This document shows, piece by piece, positions 45,208 to 55,084 of a DNA stretch of 64,000 bases. The stretch covers positions 106,851 through 170,850 of the forward strand of contig WNNJ02001412.1 of the NCBI GenBank assembly GCA_012934845.2, in the 5' to 3' direction. The notes under the pieces are model-generated. The model searched no databases and was not told the DNA's origin. It worked only from the letters and a program-made list of their open reading frames with translations. Source of the stretch: Pomphorhynchus laevis (taxonomy: Eukaryota > Acanthocephala > Palaeacanthocephala > Echinorhynchida > Pomphorhynchidae). Position numbers and translations under genes: made by a program. How positions within the stretch are numbered: position 1 is the stretch's first letter; each line of letters opens with the position of its first letter.

Positions 45208-45512
45208 ATTATTGCTCTAAATGCACAAAGTATTATTTTAAACTCGGAAGACTATATCGCCTTTCTCATCAAGCAGTGAGACTTTGGAGCAAACTTCCAG
45301 AGAATATCATCAACATATCAAATAGAGTGCATTTTAAGAAAACGCTAATTACATGGCTCTGCAAAGATCCTAATTTCAATATTCTGTATCCGGATTAAGT
45401 TTTTGCTGACATAAAATTGGTTTTACTGTAAGCAGACAAACCAGCTGCATGGCTATAGTCTTGCAGGTTATAATAATAATTATTGCTCTAAATGCACAAA
45501 GTATTATTTTAA
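45208..45512 (+). mobile_element. LINE-K 3' fragment with 34-bp target-site duplication
   Basis: The element itself is about 45242-45478. It holds the last ORF2 codons (LGRLYRLSHQAVRLWSKLPENI..VHFKKTL, stop at 45398), a UTR with stem AACC..CTGCA/TGCAGGTT (45439-45469) and a TAATAATAAT tail. It is bracketed by identical 34-bp repeats at 45208-45241 and 45479-45512. The second directly abuts the tail, as expected for a target-site duplication. The C-terminus resembles LINE-A. Confidence 0.75.
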
Positions 45513-45812
45513 TTTGCAGCCAATGAGTCAAAATTTGTTAGTCATTTGTAAAAACTTGTCTATGATCTTTTTCCATTTCATTAAATTACAAACAGCTTAA
45601 TTCTGCTTTATCATAGTTAACTATGTCTATAAGTATATTAGGAAACGTTGGCATAATCCAATGATCTTGAGGCTTAACAGAACGTTTTTATATACAAATT
45701 AATTGACTGTATTGTTCGATCACCTACCTAAAGAAAATAGAAAACAGAATAGCAAGTATATAATTTAAAAATTTCGATTAATGTTTTAATCTCTCTAAAT
45801 GACTAGACAAAT
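45513..45812. other. Spacer, no feature
   Basis: AT-rich unique DNA, repeated in the second duplication unit. Nothing recognised. Confidence 0.45.
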
Positions 45813-45847
45813 ATTCTAATTGAAATTTTTTGAATTTCAATTAGAAT
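45813..45847. repeat. Perfect 15-bp hairpin
   Basis: Arms 45813-45827 and 45833-45847 (ATTCTAATTGAAATT and its complement) with loop TTTTG, immediately before the LINE-C-like fragment. It is duplicated at 49659-49693. Confidence 0.6.
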
Positions 45848-45865
45848 TTCCTGCACGCTGTTTTA

Positions 45866-46196
45866 ATGCACGTCGCTTTGATCACACATCCACATATCTT
45901 GCTCAATTCTCCTGGCCCACCATCCACATCCGCATACAACTCCGCCTTCTCGTAACTTTCCGTCTCATCTTAAATTTTACTATTGTGACTCACCTTGTAA
46001 CGAGCTTTTGCTCACTCTGGTGTAAAGTAATAATAATCGATGCCGGCTCCTCATCGTTCATCAATATCTTTTTCTTAGACGACACTCATACCACCTTTCT
46101 ATAGCTGCGTTCCCGTCATTCCTTCTTACTCTACGTTCCCAATTACTCTAACAACTATAGTCTCCGATCCTCCCTCGCCGCCGCCCCACTCGCCTG
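45866..46196 (+). mobile_element. LINE-C-like ORF2 C-terminal fragment interrupted by a mini LINE insertion
   Basis: Encodes RRFDHTSTYLAQFSWPTIHIRIQLRLLVTFRLI, then a foreign block of about 75 bp (45969-46041), then resumes (AGSSSFINIFFLDDT). The fragment ends at 46196 in ...CTCGCCTG, where the sequence jumps to upstream LINE-C sequence (ATCTCGCTCGC), the junction between the two duplication units. Confidence 0.75.
45969..46041 (+). mobile_element. Minimal LINE tail insertion (stem-loop + TAA tail)
   Basis: About 73 bp inserted in the LINE-C coding fragment. It consists of a short lead, the 32-nt stem-loop at 45991-46022 (outer CACC/GGTG, inner GAGC/GCTC, loop TTTT) and TAATAATAAT. An ATC on both sides may be a short target-site duplication. 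It resembles the LINE-I tail. It is duplicated at about 49815-49887. Confidence 0.7.
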
Positions 46197-48439
46197 ATCT
46201 CGCTCGCAACCACACCCCTCCTCACACACCTACAATCCTACGTCGCTCTTGGAGAAATCTTGACCTCTCCCTTCTCCGCTCTGCCTTATTCAAATCGTCT
46301 CTATCATTACCCACAATAACATATTCATCTCCCCAGATCTCGCCTTTCTTTTCAACTCTGAACTCACATCCACTCTCGATATACTCTTGCCCTTAAAGTC
46401 TCACCCACACCGTCGCTTGCACTGTGCCCCATGGTTTGACATCCAATGCCTACTATCAAAGCGTCGACTCCGCCATGTATTTCGAATCTATCACCGCTCT
46501 CTCAGACGTGATTTCCGCTCGATCACTCCGTCTTTCCGTGATTCCTATCTTGCTCTTCGCCGGTCTCATCTCAACCTACTACGTACCAAATGCAACTCCT
46601 TCTGGCAGCATAAAATCATCACTTCATTCAACTCTAAGACTCTCTGGCATACTTTTAACTCAATCCTTGCTCGCTCTTCTTCGCCGTGCAACATCGATGT
46701 CAATGATTATTCGTCATTTCTCCAGACTAAAGTATCCACGTTGCTCTCTCACACCCCAGTCTCCATCCTATCCCACTCTGCCCAGTCTACTCTCATCCTT
46801 CCGGAACTCTTTCATCTTCTCACTGTCTCACCTACAGAAGTATCATCTGTCCTCATGTCCTTGTCCAACAAAACCTCACCTGCCGATCCCCTGCCTACCC
46901 ACATATTAAAATCTATATGCTCATCGATATCCCCATTTCTCACAACCTTGTTTAACTCGTCAATCAGCAGTCGTATCTTCCCTTAACACTGGAAATCCGC
47001 AATCGTTCGTCCCCTCCTTAAGAAACAATCGCTCGACCCCTCCCTTCCTTCTAGCTATCGCCCTATTTCACTACTCCCTACTCTTTCTAAGCTCTTAGAA
47101 CGCCTCATCTTAATACAAATCAACGCTTATTTCTCCTAATCCAATCTGTACCCTCCATTCCAATCCGCTTTCCGCTCTAATCACTCGACAGAAATCGCAT
47201 GCATAAAAGTGTACCACGACTTACTCATTTCTCGAGACAAGGCTCTATATAGTGTTCTCATCTCCCTCGACCTCTCCTCCGCATTCGACATTGTCGACCA
47301 CTCCGTCCTCCTTTCTCGCCTTCGTTATGATTACGGCTTTTCTTCCTCCTCCGTATCATGGTTCGCCTCATATCTATCCGACCGTTCCTTTCGCGTCTGT
47401 TCTAATTCATCATCCTCCCCTCCCATCCCTATTTTTTGCAGGGTCCCACAAGGTTCAGTCCTAGGTCCCCTGCTTTTCTCTCTTTTGCTTGGCGATCTCT
47501 CTCCATTTATCAAACCTTACTCCTTTAAGGTCATGCAATACGCCGATGACATTCTAATCTATGCTCATGCACCCGCACATCGCATACACGATATCGGCAT
47601 TTCTGCCTTCAACTGTCTTTCTTCTATCTACAAACGTCTATCCAATCTCCATCTCGTTCTAAACTCCGAAAAGTCCAAAATAATGTGGATCCTCCCCCGT
47701 AAACCAAACATATCTCCTCCCACTGTATATTTTGCCTCATCAATCATCCCCATAGTCCTCAATCTCACTTTCTTAGGCTTCCATTTCGATGATCACCTTT
47801 CCCTTAAACCCTTCGTACATGACAAGGTCCGCTCATCTAACTTAATTCTCCGAGATATTCGCTGTATCCGCCCCCTTAGCGACTTCCGTTTTTGTATGTC
47901 TCTTCTTTCATCGCTTCTTTTCCCTAAAATCGATTACTGCCTTAGCCTTTTCGCCAATTCACCAAAATCCATCATCCTACCCCTACAACGAATAATCAAC
48001 ACCGCCGTTCGAGTTTTCTTTAGTCTCCGTCGCTTCGACCACACATCCACATATTTTGCCCAACTCTCCTAGCCCACCATCCACATCCGCATCAAACTCC
48101 GCCTTCTTCTCGTAACTTTTCGTCTCATCGCTGTCGGCTTCCCATCGTTCATCAACCTTCCTTTCTTAGACGATATTCGCCCCACCTCGCTATCGCTTCG
48201 TTCCTGTCATACCCTCTTACTCCACGTTCCTAATTACTCCAACAACTACGGTCTCCGATCCTTCTTCGTCGCCGCCTTACTCGCCTGGAATCAACTCCCT
48301 TTCGACGTCCGCCGCGCTCCCTCTTTTATCACATTCAAACCTCCTCTGTTCACACCTTCTCGACACCTGATTCACAGTCTTGTTTTGTTGTGGTCATGTA
48401 AGCGTGCGCTGGCACGCATTTGCCACGTTAAAATAAATC
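46196..48439 (+). mobile_element. LINE-C copy 2 (inside duplication unit 2)
   Basis: Begins mid-endonuclease at the duplication junction and runs to the terminal stem-loop (48390-48426) and TTAAAATAAAT. It is the second copy of the duplicated LINE-C half, not an independent insertion. Its RT palm is better preserved than in copy 1. Confidence 0.88.
46387..48370 (+). pseudogene. LINE-C copy 2 ORF2, RT part
   Basis: The N-terminal RT half at 46387-46986 ends at a stop in HWKS. The shared TAA lies at 47137-47139. The palm is open at 47209-48072: motif A LDLSSAFDIVDHSVL, motif B VPQGSVLGPLLF, motif C YADD (near 47538), then the thumb through RRFDHTSTYFAQLS, where a TAG replaces the Trp seen in copies 1 and 3. 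The C-terminus runs to 48370. Two or three stops break an otherwise clean frame. Confidence 0.82.
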
Positions 48440-49053
48440 CTTTTTTATTGACATTAATCATACTTTTGTTTTTAGTTATTTATTTTTTATTTGTTGTAAA
48501 ATCTTTTAATTTGCAATTTAGTGGACTTGTAAGTGGATGTGTATCCACATGGCCGCTTTGATAACCGAATATTCTATTATATCAATTAGAAATATAAACT
48601 TTATACTCTGTAATTTTTAATTTCTTTTGTATTTTCAGGTTCCTTGTTCTGTCGACATATTAAAAATAAATTCAATTTTTATTGCTGGGTATTAATTTTT
48701 GATTCAATAAAATTAAGAAAACCCAACAGCTATCAATCCAATTCAAAAATTCCATAATATCAATTCACTTTTTGATGGCGCAATGGATAACAGCAAAGAT
48801 AACAAGATAGGAAATATTGTTCGTGATATCGTTTTTGTATCTAATGAGTCATTAAATATTACATTGCCGTATTTGCAATGCAATAATAGAAATTATGTAA
48901 TATTCTAATGAAAACGACGTCTGATAACTTGTATTCTCTAATTTTATTGTTTTTAAGATACAACACATTAATTTGTGACATTACGTGATCACGTCCTCAT
49001 GATAAACTCAGATTACTCGATATGTAATCTGCTTATTACATATATTCATGCTC

Positions 49054-49358
49054 ATTATTGCTCTAAATGCACAAAGTATTATTTTAAACTCGGAAGACTA
49101 TATCGCCTTTCTCATCAAGCAGTGAGACTTTGGAGCAAACTTCCAGAGAATATCATCAACATATCAAATAGAGTGCATTTTAAGAAAACGCTAATTACAT
49201 GGCTCTGCAAAGATCCTAATTTCAATATTCTGTATCCGGATTAAGTTTTTGCTGACATAAAATTGGTTTTACTGTAAGCAGACAAACCAGCTGCATGGCT
49301 ATAGTCTTGCAGGTTATAATAATAATTATTGCTCTAAATGCACAAAGTATTATTTTAA
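49054..49358 (+). mobile_element. LINE-K fragment with target-site duplication, duplicated copy
   Basis: Second copy of 45208-45512, produced by the segmental duplication. Same open C-terminus (stop at 49244), stem (49285-49315), tail and flanking 34-bp repeats. Confidence 0.75.
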
Positions 49359-49711
49359 TTTGCAGCCAATGAGTCAAAATTTGTTAGTCATTTGTAAAAA
49401 CTTGTCTATGATCTTTTTCCATTTCATTAAATTACAAACAGCTTAATTCTGCTTTATCATAGTTAACTATGTCTATAAGTATATTAGGAAACGTTGGCAT
49501 AATCCAATGATCTTGAGGCTTAACAGAACGTTTTTATATACAAATTAATTGACTGTATTGTTCGATCACCTACCTAAAGAAAATAGAAAACAGAATAGCA
49601 AGTATATAATTTAAAAATTTCGATTAATGTTTTAATCTCTCTAAATGACTAGACAAATATTCTAATTGAAATTTTTTGAATTTCAATTAGAATTTCCTGC
49701 ACGCTGTTTTA

Positions 49712-50008
49712 ATGCACGTCGCTTTGATCACACATCCACATATCTTGCTCAATTCTCCTGGCCCACCATCCACATCCGCATACAACTCCGCCTTCTCGTA
49801 ACTTTCCGTCTCATCTTAAATTTTACTATTGTGACTCACCTTGTAACGAGCTTTTGCTCACTCTGGTGTAAAGTAATAATAATCGATGCCGGCTCCTCAT
49901 CGTTCTGGAATCAGATCCCTTTCGACGTCCGCCGCGCTCCCTCCTTTATTACATTCAAATACCGCCTCCGTACCACCTCCTCGAAACATGATTTTTGCCA
50001 CCTAAAAA
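49712..50008 (+). mobile_element. LINE-C-like 3' fragment, duplicated copy
   Basis: Carries the same mini insertion (stem-loop 49837-49868) as unit 1. It then has a deletion relative to it, continuing WNQIPFDVRRAPSFITFKYRLR to a 3' end GCCACCTAAAAATAAT. Unlike unit 1 it keeps the true LINE-C-like 3' terminus, though the stem-loop there is mostly lost. Confidence 0.7.
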
Positions 50009-50017
50009 TAATTTTTT

Positions 50018-50438
50018 TTCTATCTATAAGCCAACAGTAGTACGCAACATTTCAGTATTAGTGAACCTCATTAGCTATTATTCAATACTTACGTTTCACG
50101 TTCCTATTCTTTTTAACGTTGGCTGACGATAACTCGAGTCGTCGGCTTTATTGACATTTTAAATTTAATAAAATACTTTGGTCTTACAATTTGCGAATTT
50201 AATTGAAACCTTCCCAGGCCAACACTAATTTAATTTGAAATCAGAAATGATTTCAAATTAAATTTGCAAAATGTAAGACGAAAGTCTTTAATTTAATATT
50301 CCAATAAAGCAGATGAGTCGAGTGATCGTCAGCCAACATTAAAAAGGACCGAAACGTGAAATGTAGGTATTGGATCAGTTGCTGATGAGGTCCACCAGTA
50401 CTGAAATGTAGCGTACTGCTGTTGGTTTATAGATAGGA
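50018..50438. repeat. Fold-back element, about 190-bp arms
   Basis: Large inverted repeat. The left arm (about 50018-50209) begins TTCTATCTATAAGCCAACAG. The right arm (about 50248-50438) ends with its complement. Shared internal blocks include GTTGGCTGACGAT, TTTCACGTT and GTCTTACA. Identity is about 80 percent by eye. The centre (50227-50264) is a perfect 17-bp palindrome with loop GAAA. There is no coding potential. Probably a non-autonomous fold-back or MITE-like transposon. It starts about 10 bp after a LINE-C-like 3' end. Confidence 0.7.
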
Positions 50439-50860
50439 TCAAAGTAGTGTGCAGAATAAAAAATAGTCATCAAAATTTTAATGAAAACAATGACTGCACA
50501 AGCATATCAACTTAAAATATTCTAATATTCGCATTAAAATTTTGCAATCTGGTTAATTTGCATATGTTTACAGATCGTGGCGAAATAAAAGTTAAGGATG
50601 TTTCACTACACAACTAGTTAAACAATTCCGCTTACTGTTAATTTCACAAACAGATTAAGTCGATCACGCTGATATGTGAACATATATTTAGCATGTTCTT
50701 AGTTTGCGTAATCAACGATTAAGATAATCGTTAACTATTTTTTCCGTTTATCAAATTGACGTTTATCAATTTACCCGTTTATTAAGTGGACGCAACGAAC
50801 GAACTAAATAGACTGTATGCAAAGGCTAAATAAACATACTAAACGACTAATCTAAACGAA
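50439..50860. other. Spacer, no feature
   Basis: AT-rich, nothing recognised. Confidence 0.45.
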
Positions 50861-51003
50861 CGGACTTTACGAACGGTCTGAACGGACGGTCTGAAATGAC
50901 GGTATGATCGAACGGTCTAAACGAACGGTTTGAACGAAAGGTCTGAACGAACTGTCTGAACGAACGGTCTGAACGAACGGATTGAACGAACGGATAACGA
51001 ATG
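50861..51003. repeat. 13-bp minisatellite
   Basis: About eleven units of ACGAACGGTCTGA with substitutions. The phase marks CGGTCTG at 50874, 50887, 50900, 50913, 50926, 50939, 50952, 50965, 50978 and 50991 are exactly 13 bp apart. Because 13 is not a multiple of three, both strands appear open by chance. Confidence 0.85.
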
Positions 51004-51083
51004 AACTGAACGATCGAACTAAACGAACAATATATAAGTATGGACTGCCCATTCACACTGAACTCTTCTGCTAAATTATATTA

Positions 51084-51130
51084 GTGAGCTTGTAAGCGCA
51101 CCGTTGCACGCATTTGTCACTTAAAAATAA
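51084..51130 (+). mobile_element. Orphan LINE-C-type tail
   Basis: Stem-loop at 51084-51120 with outer stem GTGA/TCAC (LINE-C has GTGG/CCAC, a compensated change), then TTAAAAATAAT. No LINE coding sequence lies before it, so it is either an extreme 5' truncation or the end of an unrecognised element that uses this tail. Confidence 0.55.
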
Positions 51131-51411
51131 TTTTTTAATTATTTAATTACTGCTTAACCTCTCATTGACTGAAAATATATTAAATATAACGATTAGACAT
51201 GAAATATTCAATTTTTAGCTAATGTGAAGAACCTATAGGACAATTAACTCACGACACTTTGAAGAGAAGTAGGTTTTTTTCTGTGAATTCTAAATATGCT
51301 CTCATTGGTTTATTATATAATCTTCGGAAGTATCTAGGATATTATTATTCGAAGTCTACTGGAGCAAATGCTCATATGGTATCATCACAAAGAAAAAAGA
51401 AAAATTGAGAA
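51131..51411. other. Spacer before LINE-C copy 3
   Basis: AT-rich, no feature recognised. Confidence 0.4.
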
Positions 51412-54400
51412 GATTCTGAAATCGCTCAAATCTCTTCAGCCCACATCGAAAAACATTGTCGCGAGGAAAACGGCCAAACCTCACTCTCAATCCGAAACAT
51501 AGACGGAAATTTTCAAGTTGTCCCTACCCGTCCAAAAATTCGATGGCGCTCCATCTCTCCTATGTGTCTTCTCCACTAGACTCTTTCGCCACAGTACACG
51601 GTTTCCGCCTTGGTCTCCTCAACACTAGATCTATTCTCAATAAATCCGATCATATCCTCAACCTATTCACCAAGCAATCCATCGATCTCTTCTGCCTCAC
51701 CGAATCCTGGCACACAGATTCCGACGACGTCTCCATTCGCCGTCTGCTCTCTACCGGTTGCTCCGTAGTCGAATCCGCCAGCCCCCTCAGCTCATGCCCT
51801 TCTAAATTCTCTAATCATAGCGGCATCGTCGCATTCGCGCGTCACCCCGCGTCTCTTCGCAAAATCAATCCCCCTTTCAGTCCTTGCTCTTTTGAATTGC
51901 TCATATGTCGTTATTCTAGCCCGATCACTCTAGATCTCGCCATTGTCTTCCGTCCTGGTTCATCAGCTCCTACAGCCTTATTTTTTACCGAACTCGCTGA
52001 CCTCCTTTCTCATTGTTCTTTGTCCTCAATCCCTTCACTCGTTCTAGGCGAATTCAATATCCGCCTAGACCGCCCCTCTTCCACAGATTCCATCCGCTTC
52101 ATCAACATTCTATCCAACTACAATTACAAACTAATCTCCACTGCCCCCACACATATACTTGGTGGGGCACTCGACATCATCGCTGTCCCCGATCATTTTG
52201 CTGCCTACACCTCACTGTCCATCTCTGATCCTGGTCTATGAGATCACTTTCTTATCACCCTTGATCTCACTCACAATCACACCCATCCTCACACACCTAC
52301 AATCCTACGTCGCTCTTGGAGAAATCTTGACCTCTCCCTTCTCCGCTCTGCCTTATTCAAATCGTCTCTATCATTACCCACAATAACATATTCATCTCCC
52401 CAGATCTCGCCTTTCTTTTCAACTCTGAACTCACATCCACTCTCGATATACTCTTGCCCTTAAAGTCTCACCCACACCGTCGCTTGCACTGTGCCCCATG
52501 GTTTGACATCCAATGCCTACTATCAAAGCGTCGACTCCGCCATGTATTTCGAATCTATCACCGCTCTCTCAGACGTGATTTCCGCTCGATCACTCCGTCT
52601 TTCCGTGATTCCTATCTTGCTCTTCGCCGGTCTCATCTCAACCTACTACGTACCAAATGCAACTCCTTCTGGCAGCATAAAATCATCACTTCATTCAACT
52701 CTAAGACTCTCTGGCATACTTTTAACTCAATCCTGGCTCGTTCCTCTACGCCGTGCAACATCAATGCTAATGATTATTCGTCATTTCTCCAGACTAAAGT
52801 ATCCACGCTGCTCTCTCACACCCCGGTCTTCATCCTATCTCACTCTGCCCCGCCTAGCCTCATCCTTCCGGAACTTTCATCTTCTCCCTGTCTCACCTAC
52901 AGAAGTATCATCTGTCCTCATGTCCTTGCCCAACAAAACCTAGCCTGCCGATCCCCTGCTTACCCACATATTAAAATCTATATGCTCATCGATATCCCCA
53001 TTTCTCACAACCTTGTTTAACTCGTCCATCCGCAGTCGTATCTTTCCTTCACACTGGAAATCCGCAATCGTTCGTCCGCTTCTTAAGAAACAATCGCTCG
53101 ACCCCTCCTTTCCTTCTAGCTATCGCCCTATTTCACTACTCCCTACTCTTTCTAAGCTCTTAGAACGCCTCATCTTAATACAAATCAACGCTTATTTCTC
53201 CTAATCCAATCTGTACCCTCCATTCCAATCCGCTTTCCGCTCTAATCACTCGACAGAAATCGCATGCATAAAAGTGTACACGACTTACTCATTTCTCGAG
53301 ACAAGGCTCTATATAGTGTTCTCATCTCCCTCGACCTCTCCTCCGCATTCGACATTGTCGACCACTCCGTCCGCCTTTCTCGCCTTCGTTATGATTACGG
53401 CTTTTCTTCCTCCTCCGTATCATGGTTCGCCTCATATCTATCCGACCGTTCCTTTCGCGTCTGTTCTAGTTCATCATCCTCCCCTCCCATCCCTATTTTT
53501 TGCAGGGTCCCACAAGGTTCAGTCCTAGGTCCCCTGCTTTTCTCTCTTCTGCTTGGCGATCTATCTCCGTTTATCAAACCTTACTCCTTTAAGGTCATGC
53601 AATACGCCGATGACATTCTAATCTATGCTCATGCACCCGCACATCGCATACACGATATCGGCATTTCTGCCTCCAACTGTCTTTCTTCTATCTACAAACG
53701 TCTCTCCAATCTCCATCTCGTTCTAAACCCCGAAAAGTCCAAAATAATGTGGATCCTTCCCTGTAAACCAAACATATCTCCTCCCACTATATATTTTGCC
53801 TCATCAATCATCCCCATAGTCCACAATCTCACTTTCTTAGGCTTCCATTTCGATGATCACCTTTCCCTTAAACCCTTCGTCCGTGACAAGGTCCGCTCAT
53901 CTAACTTAATTCTCCGTGATATCCGCCGTATCCGCCCCCTTATCGACTTCCGTTCTTGTATGTATCTTCTTTCATCGCTTTTTTTTCCCTAAAATCGATT
54001 ACTGCTTTAGCCTTTTCGCCAATTCTCCAAAATCCATCATCCTACCTCTACAACGAATAATCAACACAGCCGTTCGAGTGCTCTTTCGTCTCCGTCGCTT
54101 CGACCACACATCCACATATTTTGCCCAACTCTCCTGGCCCACCATTTACATCCGCATCAAACTCCGCCTTCTCGTTACCTTTCGTCTCATCGCTGTCGGC
54201 TCCCCATCGTTCATCAACCTTCCTTTCTTAGACGATACTCGCCCCACCTCGCTATCGCTTTGTTCCTGTCATACCCTCTTACTCCACGTTCCTAATTACT
54301 CCAACAACTACGGTCTCCGATCCTCTCGTCGCCGCCTCACTCGCCTGGAATCAACTCCCTCTCGACGTCCGCCGCGCTCCCCCTCCTTTATCATATTCAA

Positions 54401-54503
54401 ACACCTCCTCCGTTCACACCTTCTCGACACCTGATTCACAGTCTTGTTTTGTTGTGGTCATGTAAACGTGCGCTGGCACGCATTTGCCACGTTAAAATAA
54501 ATC
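51412..54503 (+). mobile_element. LINE-C copy 3, 5'-truncated in ORF1
   Basis: Starts abruptly inside ORF1 (at the codons for SEIAQ), runs through ORF2 and ends in the terminal stem-loop (54454-54490) and GTTAAAATAAAT. Its flanks differ from copies 1 and 2, so it was a separate insertion. From about 51475 to 52738 it is almost identical to copy 1, and beyond that it differs by a few percent. Confidence 0.87.
51543..54434 (+). pseudogene. LINE-C copy 3 ORF2
   Basis: ATG 51543 at the conserved overlap with ORF1. The endonuclease is open to TGA 52239-52241, which replaces the Ser of SDH as in copy 1. The RT N-terminal half is at 52454-53020 and 53013-53204, with the shared TAA at 53202-53204. 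The palm and thumb are at 53264-53992 with LDLSSAFDIVDH, VPQGSVLGPLLF and YADDILIYA. The C-terminal part at 53916-54434 ends SHLLDT. At least five breaks. Confidence 0.82.
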
Positions 54504-55084
54504 GTCTTTTAACTTAATTGGATGTCACATCAATTAAGCCGATCCTCTTTTACCAGACATAGCGGATATAAATTAACATAAAATTTAAACATAAAAATAA
54601 ATTGTATTAATAATAAATTTAGAGCGAAGTAGACTTATTCTTAATAGAAAAGTTCCGATATAACAGGTAGGGATTTGAATAAATTTCAGTAAGTAAAGAA
54701 CACGCCGTCCCTTCGGACACAGCCTGTCCGTATTCATGCGAATCTTGAGTGATGACTGAACAATTGTGCCAAGGTCACGTGTGTGAGTCACTGTAAATGC
54801 GATGCTTATGGACTGGCGTTTTTATTTTGAAATTTGATAGTTTGGCTTTGAGCCGATTGAGCGTCAAAGCTATTTTGATTTCACAATTCAAATCAGCAAT
54901 ATTGAACTTTAGAATTCATTGCCGAATATACGACTAAGTCATTCCATTAATAAAGGCGTTCAGTATATTTTCTGCGCAATTTTGTCGATCAGATACTCCG
55001 CAAATGGACATAATTCAGCTAGTTAACTTAACAATCGAACGTACTTAGCAATCTATTGTTGCGTCAATTGTTTGTAATAATAAT
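54504..55084 (-). pseudogene. Spacer containing a small LINE thumb remnant (LINE-L)
   Basis: Minus strand 54791-54585 reads THTRDLGTIVQSSLKIRMNTDRL..KGRRVLYLLKF, matching in style the post-palm RDLGV..S.LK segment of CR1/Jockey ORF2. No other motif is found around it. The rest of the stretch shows nothing. Confidence 0.45.

Larger units (their letters stand above)
42379..46059 (+). repeat. 3.7 kb tandem segmental duplication, unit 1
   Basis: Matches 46220-49905 with an offset of 3841-3846 bp and only scattered substitutions and 1-2 nt indels (about 99 percent by eye). The unit holds the second half of LINE-C, the unique DNA after it, the LINE-K tail and part of a LINE-C-like 3' fragment. Duplication of non-LINE flanking DNA shows it is segmental and not retrotransposition. 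Confidence 0.9.
46220..49905 (+). repeat. 3.7 kb tandem segmental duplication, unit 2
   Basis: Partner of 42379-46059. It ends in ...CATCGTTC at 49905 and then passes directly to CTGGAATCAG, skipping about 135 bp that unit 1 keeps (46060-46194). Confidence 0.9.

Noticed and set aside
50861-51003. CRISPR-like array
   Set aside because: Units are 13 bp with no spacers and the DNA is eukaryotic. It is a minisatellite.
50847-51056. Arg/Ser/Phe-rich repeat protein on the minus strand
   Set aside because: Produced in several frames by the 13-bp minisatellite. Not a protein.
42331-53204. Alternative nuclear genetic code or programmed readthrough because LINE-C copies share TGA and TAA
   Set aside because: LINE-A, LINE-E and the FABP gene use ordinary stops with no internal TAA or TGA. 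Shared descent or conversion is simpler.
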